From: JAFAXD01 sp035472475
Lineage (GTDB): Bacteria > Pseudomonadota > Alphaproteobacteria > Rhizobiales > Xanthobacteraceae
Reading direction: 5' to 3'
Assembly: GCA_035472475.1 (NCBI GenBank)
Contig: DATIPA010000146.1
Coordinates: 7,009 to 71,008 of the forward strand
Length of the DNA: 64,000 bases
Made by a program: the position numbers and the translations under genes
Shown: positions 46,083-55,666 of the stretch, in pieces
How positions within the stretch are numbered: the stretch's first letter is position 1
How the letters are laid out: every line of letters starts with the position of its first letter
The notes under the pieces: model-generated
The model's database searches: none
Seen by the model: only the letters and a program-made list of their open reading frames with translations
What the model was told of the DNA's origin: nothing

Positions 46083-48131
46083 TTACGCCGCGGCGGCCGC
46101 GGCCTTGCGCGCGGCAACGATGTGCTCAGCCGCCTTGCCGCTGAGTTCGGCCATGTGGTCGAACTTGGCGGTGAATGTGCCGACACCAGCTGTCGCCGAG
46201 CGCACCTCAATGATCAGGTCGCCGATTTCCGACTCCGGCATCAGCGCGCGCACAACGTCCCATCCGGTCCAGCCTTCGCGCGTATCAAAGCCGAGGATCT
46301 GGCCGCGCCGGCCCGACATGATGGCGTTGATCTTGGCGGTCGCGTCGGTCGGGCACGCGATCTCGACCATGTGGATCGGCTCCAGCAGCACCGGGCTGCA
46401 TTGCGGCAGGGCCTCGACGATGCCGATGCGGCCGGCGGTGCGGAACGCCATGTCGGATGAGTCGACGCTGTGATAGGAGCCGTCGATCAGCTTCACCGCG
46501 ACGTCGACTACCGGGAAGCCGAGCGGGCCGTGCATCAGCCCGTCGATCACGCCTTCCTCCACCGACCCGATGTAGTTGTTCGGCACCACGCCGCCCTTGA
46601 TCTCGTCGGCGAACGTGAATCCTGAACCGCGCGGCAGCGGCTTGATGTCGAGCACCACGTCGCCGAACTGGCCGTGGCCGCCCGATTGCTTCTTGTGGCG
46701 CCCGCGCTGCACGATCGGCTTGCGGATGGTCTCGCGATACCCGACCGACGGAGGCCGCCGCACGATCGCCACCCCGAAGCGCTCGGCCAAGCGTTCGGTC
46801 GCGACCCGCAGGTGCATCTCGCCCTGCCCCCAGACAATGACTTCGTGGGTTTCCGGATTGTGGATCACGGTGAGCGAGGGATCCTCGTCCACCAGCTTTT
46901 GCAGCGCCTGGCCGAGCTTGACGTCGTCTTTGCGTTCCTTGGCCAGGATCGCGATCGCCAGCACCGGCGGCAGCGGCTTGACCTCGGCGATGGCGGCGTG
47001 CGGCTGCTTGCCCGAGGAGAGCGTGTCGCCGGTCTTGGCGCGGTCGAGCTTGCCGAGCGCAATCGTATCGCCGCCGATCGCCGGTCCGCGCTTCTCGTTG
47101 TTCTGTCCGAGAACCTTGAAAACGCCCGATACGCGGCCGACCTCGCCGTCGGGCGAATTGAGCGTGGTGCCGTCGCCGATCTGGCCGGTGAGCACCCGCA
47201 CCATCGAGGTTTTGCCGCCGTGGGTCGTGTGCGACGTCTTGAGCACGTAAGCGACCGCCTCGCCGTTCGGCCTGAGTCCGAGCCTTTCGACCGTCTCCGA
47301 GACGCCCTTGGTTTCGTGGCGCAGCGCCTTCAACAGCCGCAGCACGCCGTTGGTGCGGGTCGCAACCCCCATCAGGACCGGGCAAATCATGCCGTCGTGC
47401 TGCTCCTTGGCGAGATCGTCGAACACCTTGTCGCGTGGCGGCGCGATGTCCTCGAGCAATTGCTCCATGAGTTCGTCATCATGGTCGGCGAGCGTCTCCA
47501 GCATGGAGAAGCGCGCCTCTTTCTCGCGGTCGAGGGCATCGCCCTCGAGCGGAACGATCTCCGAGGCGGCGTGTTCGCGATAGACGTAGGCGCGTTCCAG
47601 CGCGAGATCGACAAAACCGACCACGATGTCGTCCTTCCAGACTGGAATCTGGCGCAGCAGCAGCGGCACGCGCGACGCCGGCTGCAGCATCTTGAGGACG
47701 TCGGCCACGCGGGTGTCGGCTTTGTCGATCTTGTTGAGGAATAGGAAGCGCGGGATCTTCGCCTCTTCGAGTTCGCGCAGCAGCAGCTGGAGCTGCGGAA
47801 CTTTCTTTTCGTCGGCCTCGCACACCACGACCGCGGCATCGACCGCCGGCAGCGCGGCGCGCATATCGTGGATGAACTCGATCGATCCCGGACAGTCGAT
47901 GAAAGTGTAGCTCTCGTCCATGAACGTGGCGGTCGCCATCGACATTTCCACGCTCATGCGGTGCTCGCGCGCCTCCTTGCCGGCATCGCCGACCGAGGTC
48001 CCGGCATCCACCGACCCCATGCGTTGAACCGCTCCGGTCCGCGCCAGCAGGGCTTCCAGTAATGTGGTCTTGCCGCTTTGAAACGGCCCCACCAGCGCAA
48101 TGCAACGGGGACCCGAATTGGCTCTTGGCAT
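46083..48131 (-). CDS. Elongation factor G-like GTPase
   Basis: A 682-residue translational-GTPase paralogue distinct from the housekeeping FusA. The G1 motif is VGPFQSGKTTLLEALL instead of the usual GHVDAGKTT, the G3 region is FIDCPGSIEF, and G4 is LNKIDKAD. Domains III-V of EF-G are present, including VGYRETIRKPIVQRGRHKKQSGGHGQFGDV and ENKI-like end motifs. The G1 Phe-Gln-Ser substitution is characteristic of this family, often called EF-G2-like; its function is not established. ATG 48131 has GAGG 5 bp before it; the frame is open to 48224. Confidence 0.88.
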   Translation of the reverse strand: MPRANSGPRCIALVGPFQSGKTTLLEALLARTGAVQRMGSVDAGTSVGDAGKEAREHRMSVEMSMATATFMDESYTFIDCPGSIEFIHDMRAALPAVDAAVVVCEADEKKVPQLQLLLRELEEAKIPRFLFLNKIDKADTRVADVLKMLQPASRVPLLLRQIPVWKDDIVVGFVDLALERAYVYREHAASEIVPLEGDALDREKEARFSMLETLADHDDELMEQLLEDIAPPRDKVFDDLAKEQHDGMICPVLMGVATRTNGVLRLLKALRHETKGVSETVERLGLRPNGEAVAYVLKTSHTTHGGKTSMVRVLTGQIGDGTTLNSPDGEVGRVSGVFKVLGQNNEKRGPAIGGDTIALGKLDRAKTGDTLSSGKQPHAAIAEVKPLPPVLAIAILAKERKDDVKLGQALQKLVDEDPSLTVIHNPETHEVIVWGQGEMHLRVATERLAERFGVAIVRRPPSVGYRETIRKPIVQRGRHKKQSGGHGQFGDVVLDIKPLPRGSGFTFADEIKGGVVPNNYIGSVEEGVIDGLMHGPLGFPVVDVAVKLIDGSYHSVDSSDMAFRTAGRIGIVEALPQCSPVLLEPIHMVEIACPTDATAKINAIMSGRRGQILGFDTREGWTGWDVVRALMPESEIGDLIIEVRSATAGVGTFTAKFDHMAELSGKAAEHIVAARKAAAAAA

Positions 48132-48174
48132 GTCCGCCTCCACACCTGCGGGCCCTCTTTTGCGAGGCCCTTGG

Positions 48175-48219
48175 AGCGCTTTCCGGCGAAGTGGACACCG
48201 GTTCGCCGTCCGAAAGCGC
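48175..48219. repeat. REP-type palindrome, diverged copy
   Basis: AGCGCTTTC and GAAAGCGC arms with inner GCGAA and TTCGC around AGTGGACACCGG. It shares the core AGTGGnCACCGG with the other REP-type copies but has different outer arms. It lies at the 5' edge of the EF-G-like gene, 43 bp upstream of its start. Confidence 0.65.
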
Positions 48220-48340
48220 AACAATGATAAGTCCGGGGCGGCCTCCGGTTGCCAGGAACCGGAGACCGCTGCGCGCCTATGCTTTCAAAGCAGGTGGCTA
48301 TTGGCAAGTGGCGGGGGCTTGGCGCGCCCCAGCCGGGAGA

Positions 48341-49543
48341 TCAGCGCAGGTTCCCGCAAAAGCGCTGGATGCGCCGGCACGCCTCTTCGAGCTGCGGGGT
48401 CGCGGTCGCATAGGAAATACGGAACGCCGGGCCGAGCCCGAAGGCCGAGCCCTGTACCACCGCGACGCCCTCGGCCTCGAGCAGCTCGGTGACGAAGTCC
48501 TCGTCGTTGCCGATCACCTTGCCGGACGGTGCGGTCTTGCCGATCGCGCCCGAGCAGAACGGGTAGACGTAGAACGCACCATCGGGCTTGGGACAGGTGA
48601 GCCCCTTTGCCTGGTTGAGCATGCCGACCGCGAGGTCGCGCCGCTCCTTGAACACGGCGTTGTGCTTGGCGATGAAATCCTGCGGACCGTTGAGGGCCTC
48701 GACCGAGGCCCATTGTGCAATCGCATTCGGGTTGGTGGTCGACTGCGACTGCAAGGTCGCCATCGCCTTGATCAGGAACTCGGGCGCGCCGGCGTAGCCG
48801 ATGCGCCAGCCGGTCATGCAGTAGGCCTTCGACACGCCGTTGAGCGTGAGCGTTCGCTCGTAGAGCGAGGGCTCGACCTGCGCCGGCGATACGAACACGA
48901 AGTCGTCGTAGACGAGGTGCTCGTACATGTCGTCGCTCAAGGTCCACACCTGCTTGTGGCGCGCCAGCACGTCGGTGATCGCCTTCACCTCGGCCGGCGT
49001 ATAGGCAGCGCCGGTCGGATTCGACGGCGAGTTGAAGATCAGCCACTTGGTGTTCTTGGTGATCGCGGCTTCGAGCATTTCGGGCTTCATCTTGAAGCCG
49101 GCCTCGAGCCGCGTCTTGATCACCACCGGTGTCGCCCCTGCGAGCAGCACGATATCCGGATAGCTCACCCAGTAGGGCGCCGGAATGATCACCTCGTCGC
49201 CGGGATTGAGCGTCGACAACAGCGCGTTGAACAGCACCTGCTTGCCGCCGGTCCCGACGATGATCTGGTTCGGCTTGTAGTCGAGGTTGTTCTCGCGCTT
49301 GAACTTGCGTGAGATCGCCTCCTTAAGCTCCGGGATCCCGTCGACCGCCGTGTACTTGGTCTTGCCGGCCTTGATCGCCTTGATCGCCGCTTCCTTGATG
49401 TTGTCCGGCGTGTCGAAATCGGGCTCGCCGGCGCCGAGCCCGATCACGTCGCGTCCCGCCGCCTTAAGCGCGCGCGCTTTGTCCGTAACCGCGATGGTCG
49501 CGGACGGCTTGATGCGCTGCAGCGATTCGGCGAGGAACGACAT
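48341..49543 (-). CDS. aatA: Pyridoxal phosphate-dependent aspartate aminotransferase
   Basis: A 400-residue class I aminotransferase (AspC/AatA type) that interconverts aspartate and oxaloacetate with glutamate or 2-oxoglutarate. It begins SFLAESLQRIKPSATIAVTDKARALKAAG, has the substrate-binding AGEPDFDTPDNIK and NSPSNPTGAAY, and the PLP lysine is Lys239 in LNGVSKAYCMTGWRIGYAG. ATG 49543, after AGGAGATCGTG, is preferred over the open upstream frame. This type often also has prephenate aminotransferase activity in alphaproteobacteria, which the sequence cannot settle. Confidence 0.93.
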   Translation of the reverse strand: MSFLAESLQRIKPSATIAVTDKARALKAAGRDVIGLGAGEPDFDTPDNIKEAAIKAIKAGKTKYTAVDGIPELKEAISRKFKRENNLDYKPNQIIVGTGGKQVLFNALLSTLNPGDEVIIPAPYWVSYPDIVLLAGATPVVIKTRLEAGFKMKPEMLEAAITKNTKWLIFNSPSNPTGAAYTPAEVKAITDVLARHKQVWTLSDDMYEHLVYDDFVFVSPAQVEPSLYERTLTLNGVSKAYCMTGWRIGYAGAPEFLIKAMATLQSQSTTNPNAIAQWASVEALNGPQDFIAKHNAVFKERRDLAVGMLNQAKGLTCPKPDGAFYVYPFCSGAIGKTAPSGKVIGNDEDFVTELLEAEGVAVVQGSAFGLGPAFRISYATATPQLEEACRRIQRFCGNLR

Positions 49544-49902
49544 CACGATCTCCTGGTGTGGCGCGCCTTTGCGGACGCTCGTCGGCATCCGGTTACGCGC
49601 GCCCACGTCCTAAAGCCCGGACGGGGGGACCGCAAGCCTCAAACTCACACGGGTTGCACACAAATGTGAGAAGAAAGAAGTGCGCGCTGGCGCACCGACG
49701 CCGGAAATTTGCTGCTGCCGCGCAATATCAGCGCGCCTGTTGCATTCCATTCGCGGCGTTGATGCCAAAGCCGTCGCATTGGCGTCGTATTTCGCTGTTG
49801 TGGTTCGCGCCGTCGAGGCGTTAGGGTCGCGTAACGGGCGCCCAGTACGTATTTCCTGAGAATCAGAACGGGCGCCCCCGGGAGGAGACGGCAGGAGACC
49901 GG

Positions 49903-50535
49903 ATGTACACGCTTTACTCGATGCAGCGTTCGGGGAACTGCTACAAGGTGCGCTTGGCGCTCGCACAGCTGCGCATTCCCTACGAGCTGATCGAGATCGA
50001 CATCCTCAAGGGTGAAAGCCGTACCCCGGAGTTCCTTGCCAAAAATCCGAGCGGCCACGTGCCGCTGCTGGAGGTGGCGCCAGATCGCTACCTGCCGGAA
50101 TCGAACGCGATTTTGTGGTATCTCGCGGGCGGCACGCCGCTCGCACCTGACGATCGCATCCATCGCGCCGAAGCGCTGCGCTGGATGTTCTTCGAGCAGC
50201 ACAGCCTCGAACCCAATCTCGGCGCGGCGTGGTTCTGGCTCACGCTGGTGAAGGGCGGACGCGACCTGCAAGTGCACGCGCTCGAGGACTGGATGGAACA
50301 GGGTTACCGGGCGCTCACCGTGATGGAAAATCACGTGCGCAATTACCCGTTCTTCGCCGCCGACCACTACACGGTCGCCGATATCGCGCTCTATGCCTAC
50401 ACCCACATCGCGCACGAGGTCGGTTTCGACCTCACCGGCTTTCCGTCGGTGCGCGCCTGGCTCAAGCGGGTCGCCGAGCAGCCCGGCCACGTAGCGATGG
50501 ATTGGCAGCCGGCCCGGATGGCGATCGCGGGCTGA
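49903..50535 (+). CDS. Glutathione S-transferase family protein
   Basis: A 210-residue cytosolic glutathione S-transferase homologue. The N-terminal thioredoxin-like domain begins MYTLYSMQRSGNCYKVRLALAQ, with the glutathione-binding SNA motif in LPESNAILWYLAGG, and the C-terminal helical domain ends AADHYTVADIALYAYTHIA with the family's Asp in the N-capping box. Its substrate is unknown; the sequence is closer to general GST proteins than to MaiA, which is encoded separately at 53.8 kb. Confidence 0.9.
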   Translation: MYTLYSMQRSGNCYKVRLALAQLRIPYELIEIDILKGESRTPEFLAKNPSGHVPLLEVAPDRYLPESNAILWYLAGGTPLAPDDRIHRAEALRWMFFEQHSLEPNLGAAWFWLTLVKGGRDLQVHALEDWMEQGYRALTVMENHVRNYPFFAADHYTVADIALYAYTHIAHEVGFDLTGFPSVRAWLKRVAEQPGHVAMDWQPARMAIAG

Positions 50536-50720
50536 GGGGCGCCGATCAAGATAAGGCCACGCGCCCGCCCCAATGGTTAACCGCCATTAACTCGGCGCCA
50601 CCAAATTGCCCCAGCGATTCAAACACTTCGCCCCACAGGGGCCGAACACGCGCCGGTATCCGCCGCAAGAGTAAACGTCAACGCAAAACACCAGCCTTTG
50701 ATTCGCGGAGCTCGACGCCA

Positions 50721-50888
50721 ATGACCGGGACACCGCCCGACGTGTTCGTGACCAACCGCAGGTACGCCCGCCGTACCCGCTTGTTTGTGGTGTTGATTGC
50801 GACGATTGCGCTTGTGTTCTCGATTGCCGTAGCGGTCACCGCCGTCTCTCTCGGCGCGCGCGCGGAGATATCGCACAGAGCGCGCTGA
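50721..50888 (+). CDS. Small one-helix membrane protein
   Basis: A 55-residue frame that begins MTGTPPDVFVTNRRYARRTR and carries one strongly hydrophobic segment (LFVVLIATIALVFSIAVAVTAVSLG). GGAG is about 10 bp before the ATG. The basic stretch before the helix suggests that the N-terminus stays in the cytoplasm. No family is recognised. It lies alone between the GST gene and the tctC gene at 51144. Confidence 0.5.
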   Translation: MTGTPPDVFVTNRRYARRTRLFVVLIATIALVFSIAVAVTAVSLGARAEISHRAR

Positions 50889-51143
50889 TTCCGTTCCGGA
50901 GCCTCAGCCCATTTCGCCGCGCGCTCTAACGGCGCGCCTTCGCCGACGTCGCCGTCATTGACAAGCAAGGCGGCCATGCGGGCGTGCACCCTTGCGATTC
51001 CCCGATCGTCGCAGCAAGCTCAAAAAAACTAAGCTCCATCAAATCATAAATTCGGGTATCTCGCTCGTTCCGACAGCTCGCATCTATACTGCAGGCTACA
51101 GTTCGGAACGTCGCAATCGAGAACCCTGAGAGGAAACGCCACG

Positions 51144-52124
51144 ATGCTTACGCGCCGCACGGTGCTTGTCTCATCCGCCGCATTGTTGTCGGCAGGGCTC
51201 ATGCCTCACGCCCGCGCCGAGGTGCTCAAGAAGTCAGTGCAGATCATCGTCGGCTTTCCGGCCGGCGGAGGCACCGACGTAATTGCCCGCATCCTGGCGG
51301 AGCGGTTGCGCGGCCCGTATTCATCGGGCGTCATTGTCGAGAACAAGCCGGGCGCCGCCGCGCGCATTTCGGTGGAATATGTCAAGAACGCGGAGCCCGA
51401 CGGCAGCGTCATGCTGTTCACCCCGGATTTTCCGATCACGGTCTATCCGCACAGCTTCCGCTCGCTCAGCTACGATCCGCTGCGCGACCTGATCGCGGTG
51501 GCGCCCACCACCAAATCGGCGCTGACCTACAACATCGGCCCGATGGTGCCGCCGAGCGTCAAGACACTCGCCGACTTCGTGGCCTGGTGCAAAGCCAACC
51601 CCGACAAGGCGATCTATGCCACCACCTCGGCGGGCGGCACGCCGCATTTCGTCGGCGTGATGCTCGCCAACGCGGCCGGCGTGAAAATGACACCGGTGCA
51701 CTATCGCGGCGGCGCGCCGGCGCTGCAGGACGTCATCGGCGGCCACGTGCCCGCTGGCGTCAATCCGGTGAGCGAGAGTCTGCCGTTTTCCCGCTCGGGG
51801 GCGGTGCGCGTGCTCGCGGTGACGGGCTCGCAGCGTTCGCCGTTCCTGCCCGAGGTTCCGACCATGCGCGAGAGCGGGTATGACGTCGTGATCGATTCCT
51901 GGCTCGGCGTCTTCGTCCCGGCCAAGACGCCGCCGGATGTCGTGAATGCGCTGAGCGGGACCCTCCACGATGCGGTCAAATCGAAGGAGATGCTCGACAG
52001 CCTCGCCAAGGTCGGCAACGAACCGACATTCCAGACGCCCGAACAATTTGCCGCAACCGTGCGCGCCGATCTTGAGCGCTGGGGTCCGGTCGTCAAGGAA
52101 TCGGGTTTCGTGGCGGAGGACTAG
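51144..52124 (+). CDS. Lone TctC/Bug-family binding protein (classical type)
   Basis: A 326-residue periplasmic binding protein of the tripartite tricarboxylate transporter family, but of the ordinary lineage. A twin-arginine-like signal (MLTRRTVLVSSAALLSAGL) is followed by VQIIVGFPAGGGTDVIARILAERL and VIVENKPGAAARISVEYVKNAEPDG. It has the GGGTD motif, unlike the GSGAD of the array, and lacks the EPQG tail (it ends GFVAED). It is thus a separate, single gene with no TctAB next to it, and serves as a useful outgroup for the array. GAGAGGAAACGCC lies before the ATG. Confidence 0.93.
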   Translation: MLTRRTVLVSSAALLSAGLMPHARAEVLKKSVQIIVGFPAGGGTDVIARILAERLRGPYSSGVIVENKPGAAARISVEYVKNAEPDGSVMLFTPDFPITVYPHSFRSLSYDPLRDLIAVAPTTKSALTYNIGPMVPPSVKTLADFVAWCKANPDKAIYATTSAGGTPHFVGVMLANAAGVKMTPVHYRGGAPALQDVIGGHVPAGVNPVSESLPFSRSGAVRVLAVTGSQRSPFLPEVPTMRESGYDVVIDSWLGVFVPAKTPPDVVNALSGTLHDAVKSKEMLDSLAKVGNEPTFQTPEQFAATVRADLERWGPVVKESGFVAED

Positions 52125-52274
52125 TGCGGTGCGCCGCCGCTGAGCGATCGCGCTCAGCTCTTCGGCCAGATGTCGACCACATAGCGGCATCGGCCTTCAA
52201 CGATGCGAGCCAGGCTTGCGCCTCCGTCCGAACCATAATTGGCGGCTTGCCGATCGGGGACCGAGGAGGGGCCG

Positions 52275-53147
52275 GTGGATGTCACTATTCGATCAGCAAT
52301 AGGCCCGGATGCCAATGCGTGCGGGCGCATTTGTTACGAAGGATTTCGAGCGATCAATGAGCGCCGGGGATTTCCTCCGATCTTTGCTTCGGTTGAAGTC
52401 GCGACACGCCGCGTCGCCGCGTTCATCGAGCATCCGTCCGTATTCGCGGTCGTGGCGGAAACCAACGATGGCGACCGGCGTATCGTGGGTTTCAATTTTC
52501 TGAGCGAACGCGACCCGATCCGGGCGATCGGTCCGATCGTCATCGATCCCGCCATTCAGGGCCACGGGATCGGCCGGCGCCTGATGGAGGCGGCGCTCGA
52601 TCGGGCACGCGGCGCGCGCGGCGTCCGCCTGATGCAGGAAAGCTACAATCTGCAATCCTTCTCGCTCTATGCCAGGCTCGGCTTCGATGCGCGGGAGTTG
52701 TTTATCGTGCTGTCGGGAACACCGGCGAGCGCCGTATTGTAATCCGGCTACGAGATCAGACCTTTGACCAAGGGCGACATCGGAGCGTGCGAGGCGCTGC
52801 ACGCGTCGGTCCTCGGCTATTCGCGCACCAACGAGCTGCTCGATGCGCTCGCAACCGGGGAACCGATCGCAGCGCTGAAGGATGGACACCTCTCCGCCTA
52901 CATGACGATGCCCACGAACTGGCTCGCCAATCACGGCGTCGCCGCGACCGACGAGGATCTGCGCGCACTCATACTCGGCGCCGCGCAGACGAGACATGAA
53001 CCGTTGTCGTTTCTGCTGCCGGCCCGTGCGCCTTTGCTGCGCTGGTGTTTGGGGAAGGGGTTTCGCGCCGTCAGGCCGATGACATTGATGACGATCGGCG
53101 AATACCGCGAACCCGAGGGGAGCTACGTTCCGTCGGTGCTTTACTAG
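52275..53147 (+). pseudogene. GNAT acetyltransferase gene broken by an in-frame stop
   Basis: Two consecutive GNAT halves lie in one frame, separated only by a TAA at 52740-52742. The first part (155 residues from GTG 52275, after GAGGAGGGGCCG) ends VIDPAIQGHGIGRRLMEAAL, the acetyl-CoA loop of an N-acetyltransferase, and ARLGFDARELFIVLSG. Beyond the stop the frame continues SGYEIRPLTKGDIGACEAL and ends RPMTLMTIGEY and YVPSVLY, the second half of the two-domain family of about 290 residues. One base change (for example CAA to TAA) explains the stop, so either a recent pseudogene, a sequencing error, or a functional first half with re-initiation at TTG 52764. Confidence 0.8.
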
Positions 53148-53336
53148 GAACAGAGCGTGATAATTTTTGCGGCGAGCGATCATCGGGTCCTTTTCGACTA
53201 TTGCGCGCACAAGCTCCATCGGCTGGAGCTGAGCACCTCCGGATTCGCCATGATGTCGACAACGAATTTGGGATAACAAAAGGAGCGCCCCGTCGAGGGC
53301 GGGCGCGAACGCCCTGGCATTTTTGGAGGACACGAC

Positions 53337-53708
53337 ATGGCCTATATCGACGGCTTCGTGATCGCAGTACCGACGGCCGGCAAGGAAAAGTTCGTCCATC
53401 ACGCCAAGGACATTGGCAACGTCTTCATGGAGTTCGGCGCCGCGCGTATCCTGGAATGCTGGGGCGATGACGTTCCGGACGGCAAGCTGACCGATTTTCG
53501 CCGCGCGGTGCAAGCAAAGGATGACGAGACTGTCGTGTTCTCGTGGATCGAATGGCCCGACAAGGCGACGCGTGATGCGGCGATGGCTAGGTTCAGTGAG
53601 CTGATGAAGACCGATCCGCGGATGAATCCGGAGATGAATCCCATACCGTTCGACGGCAAACGCATGATTTTTGGCGGGTTCTCGCCGGTTGTCAGGTTAG
53701 AGAAATGA
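53337..53708 (+). CDS. DUF1428 family protein
   Basis: A 123-residue cytoplasmic protein of the DUF1428 family, related to ferredoxin-like dimeric alpha-beta barrel proteins. It begins MAYIDGFVIAVPTAGKEKFVHHAKD and has the family's GAARILECWGDDVPDGKLTDFRRAV and PFDGKRMIFGGF at the end. A GGAGG lies before the start region (GGAGGACACGAC, 13 bp). The function is unknown; the family is widespread in proteobacteria. Confidence 0.93.
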   Translation: MAYIDGFVIAVPTAGKEKFVHHAKDIGNVFMEFGAARILECWGDDVPDGKLTDFRRAVQAKDDETVVFSWIEWPDKATRDAAMARFSELMKTDPRMNPEMNPIPFDGKRMIFGGFSPVVRLEK

Positions 53709-53801
53709 CCGGGGCCTGATCGCGTTGTAGGCTAGCCGGTGAATTGACAAATTTGATTCTACCGGACGTGGGAAAACTGGCCACCAGGGGGTACCCGTTC
53801 C

Positions 53802-54455
53802 ATGAAACTCTTCAGCTATTGGCGCTCGCAGGCGACCTACCGGGTGCGCATCGCGCTGGCGATCAAGGGCCTCGATGCCGAATTGACGACGCTCGATCTG
53901 CTCAAGGGCGATCAGTTTGCACAGCACTACCGCGCGCTCAATCCCGAGATGGTGGTGCCGACGCTGATAGACGGCGATCATCCGCCGCTGACGCAGTCGC
54001 TCGCCATCCTCGAGTTTCTCGAGGAGCAATATCCCGACCCGCCGCTGCTGCCACCTGAGCCGTACGGGCGGGCGCGGGTGCGCGCGATCGCCCAGGTCGT
54101 CGCGATGGATGCGCATCCCTTTATCGTTCCGCGCGTGCGCAAATACCTCGAGCAGGAGCTCAAGCTCGACGAGGCGACCCGGACGAAATGGTTGACGCAT
54201 TGGCTCGAGACCGGGACGCGCGCAGTTGAAGGAATGCTCGCGCGCGACCCGCGCACCGGACGATTTTGCCACGGCGATCGTCCGACCATCGCCGATCTGT
54301 GCCTGGTCGCGCATCTCACCAGCGCACAGATGCTGTGCGGCGTTAAGCCCGACGCCTATCCGACGGCGGCGCGCATTTTCGCAACCTGCATGCAGCTCGA
54401 TGCGTTCGCAAAAACGCATCCGCGCAAACAACCGGACGCGCCGGCCGCCGCCTGA
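53802..54455 (+). CDS. maiA: Maleylacetoacetate isomerase
   Basis: A 217-residue zeta-class glutathione transferase that isomerises maleylacetoacetate to fumarylacetoacetate in tyrosine breakdown. The N-terminus MKLFSYWRSQATYRVRIALAIKGL contains the SxxSxRVRIAL-type active-site motif, here SQATYRVRIAL, followed by LTQSLAILEFLEEQYPDPPLLP, and the C-terminal domain has FCHGDRPTIADLCLVAHL. A run of other tyrosine-pathway genes is not present here, but phhA is in this window at 23.4 kb. Confidence 0.92.
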   Translation: MKLFSYWRSQATYRVRIALAIKGLDAELTTLDLLKGDQFAQHYRALNPEMVVPTLIDGDHPPLTQSLAILEFLEEQYPDPPLLPPEPYGRARVRAIAQVVAMDAHPFIVPRVRKYLEQELKLDEATRTKWLTHWLETGTRAVEGMLARDPRTGRFCHGDRPTIADLCLVAHLTSAQMLCGVKPDAYPTAARIFATCMQLDAFAKTHPRKQPDAPAAA

Positions 54456-54543
54456 TCAAAGCGAACGGCGCCCGCACCATCCGCGCGGTTTGCGTCAGCG
54501 CAACGTCCACCGTATGGTGCGCCTGCTAGCAGGAACCGCTCGC

Positions 54544-54912
54544 ATGCGGGTCAAGGCGCTCGATCACGTGCAACTGGCGATGCCGTCCGGACGCGAAGCC
54601 GATGCGCGCGCGTTCTATTCAGGCATTCTGGGAATTCCGGAAACCGTCAAGCCGCCGCAGCTTGCGCGCCGCGGCGGTTGCTGGTTCGAGCGCGGTGATC
54701 TCAAGATTCATCTCGGGGTCGAGGCCGATTTCCGCCCGGCGCGCAAAGCGCATCCCGCGCTGATCGTCGATGACTTGCCGGCGCTCAAGGCGGCGCTGAC
54801 CGCAGCCGGATTTGCGCTGCGCGCCGACGAGCCGCTCGAGGGTTACGACCGCATTTTTGTAGATGATCCGTTCGGGAATCGAATCGAACTTCTGGAGCCC
54901 GCGCAATCCTGA
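54544..54912 (+). CDS. VOC family protein (glyoxalase-like)
   Basis: A 122-residue vicinal oxygen chelate protein. It begins VKALDHVQLAMPSGREADARAFYSGILG, typical of the glyoxalase/bleomycin-resistance fold, and ends IFVDDPFGNRIELLEP with the metal-ligand Glu. The first His (LDHVQLA) supplies another ligand. ATG 54544 with AGGA before it is preferred; the ATG at 54514 would add ten residues. Its substrate is unknown. It follows maiA by 88 bp on the same strand. Confidence 0.88.
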   Translation: MRVKALDHVQLAMPSGREADARAFYSGILGIPETVKPPQLARRGGCWFERGDLKIHLGVEADFRPARKAHPALIVDDLPALKAALTAAGFALRADEPLEGYDRIFVDDPFGNRIELLEPAQS

Positions 54913-55099
54913 CGTCGCAACGCGTCTCTCCCGATTGATGTTGATCTCGGCACGATGCAATCGTCCGTGCGCCGACGAAAAAACGACGGCGCGAACGAGC
55001 TCCGATCCGACATTAGTGGTGTTTGCTTTGGAGACGCCGCGCCTGCCCCGGATCACGTCCGGGGCCGCCCTGCTCAACCGGCTGCGCCAATGTCAGCCG

Positions 55100-55309
55100 T
55101 CACTTGACCTTCAAGTTCTCCGCGGATTCCTTGCCCCGGTTGCTCACGATCTCGTATTCGATCTGCTGACCCTCGCGGAGGGTGCTCAGTCCGGCTCGCT
55201 CGACTGCGGAAATGTGTACAAACACGTCCTTGCCGCCACCGCCACCCGACGGTTGAATAAAGCCATAGCCTTTCGTCGGGTTGAACCACTTCACAGTGCC
55301 TGTCGCCAC
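55100..55309 (-). CDS. cspA: Cold-shock domain protein
   Basis: A 69-residue cold-shock protein. The sequence ATGTVKWFNPTKGYGFIQP and KDVFVHISAVERAG contain both RNA-binding motifs, RNP1 (KGYGFIQ) and RNP2 (DVFVHIS). The start is GTG 55309, preceded by AGGAGACGTGAC; the frame is open to 55345 but the upstream part is not part of the family. It binds single-stranded RNA or DNA and acts as an RNA chaperone. Its A/G-rich loop has a glycine run (SGGGGGKD), common in alphaproteobacteria. Confidence 0.95.
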   Translation of the reverse strand: MATGTVKWFNPTKGYGFIQPSGGGGGKDVFVHISAVERAGLSTLREGQQIEYEIVSNRGKESAENLKVK

Positions 55310-55666
55310 GTCACGTCTCCTGGTTACGATCCCCCACACTGGCACAGCAAAGGGTCAAGATGAAGTGGGTCGCGGCTCAAAAATCGCCCGGCCCGGGATT
55401 GCGCGACAAGCCGCCGCCGTGACGGATGTTTGCCGATTTTGCGCGCGCGCACTCTGGTTGCTGGCTACCGCTCTATGTCTTTGAAATGCGAGGCGTCGGG
55501 ATAAAAAACCGTGGCGTGGCGTGGCCGGCCATCCACCCAACCGGCTCCGCCGCGCTTTCAATCTCCTGGCGAATCACCAATAACTCGCGACAGTTGCGCG
55601 TTGTCCATGACCTCTAACCGGAAATGCCGGACCGCACTGCGGTAACCGGCATATGAGGGATATGCG

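Noticed and set aside
46083..48131. The EF-G-like gene considered as the housekeeping fusA
   Set aside because: The G1 motif and other regions are those of the EF-G-like paralogue family, and no rpsL, rpsG or tuf gene is nearby.
55100..55345. A longer cold-shock protein starting at 55345
   Set aside because: The added residues are outside the family and the GTG at 55309 has a good ribosome site.
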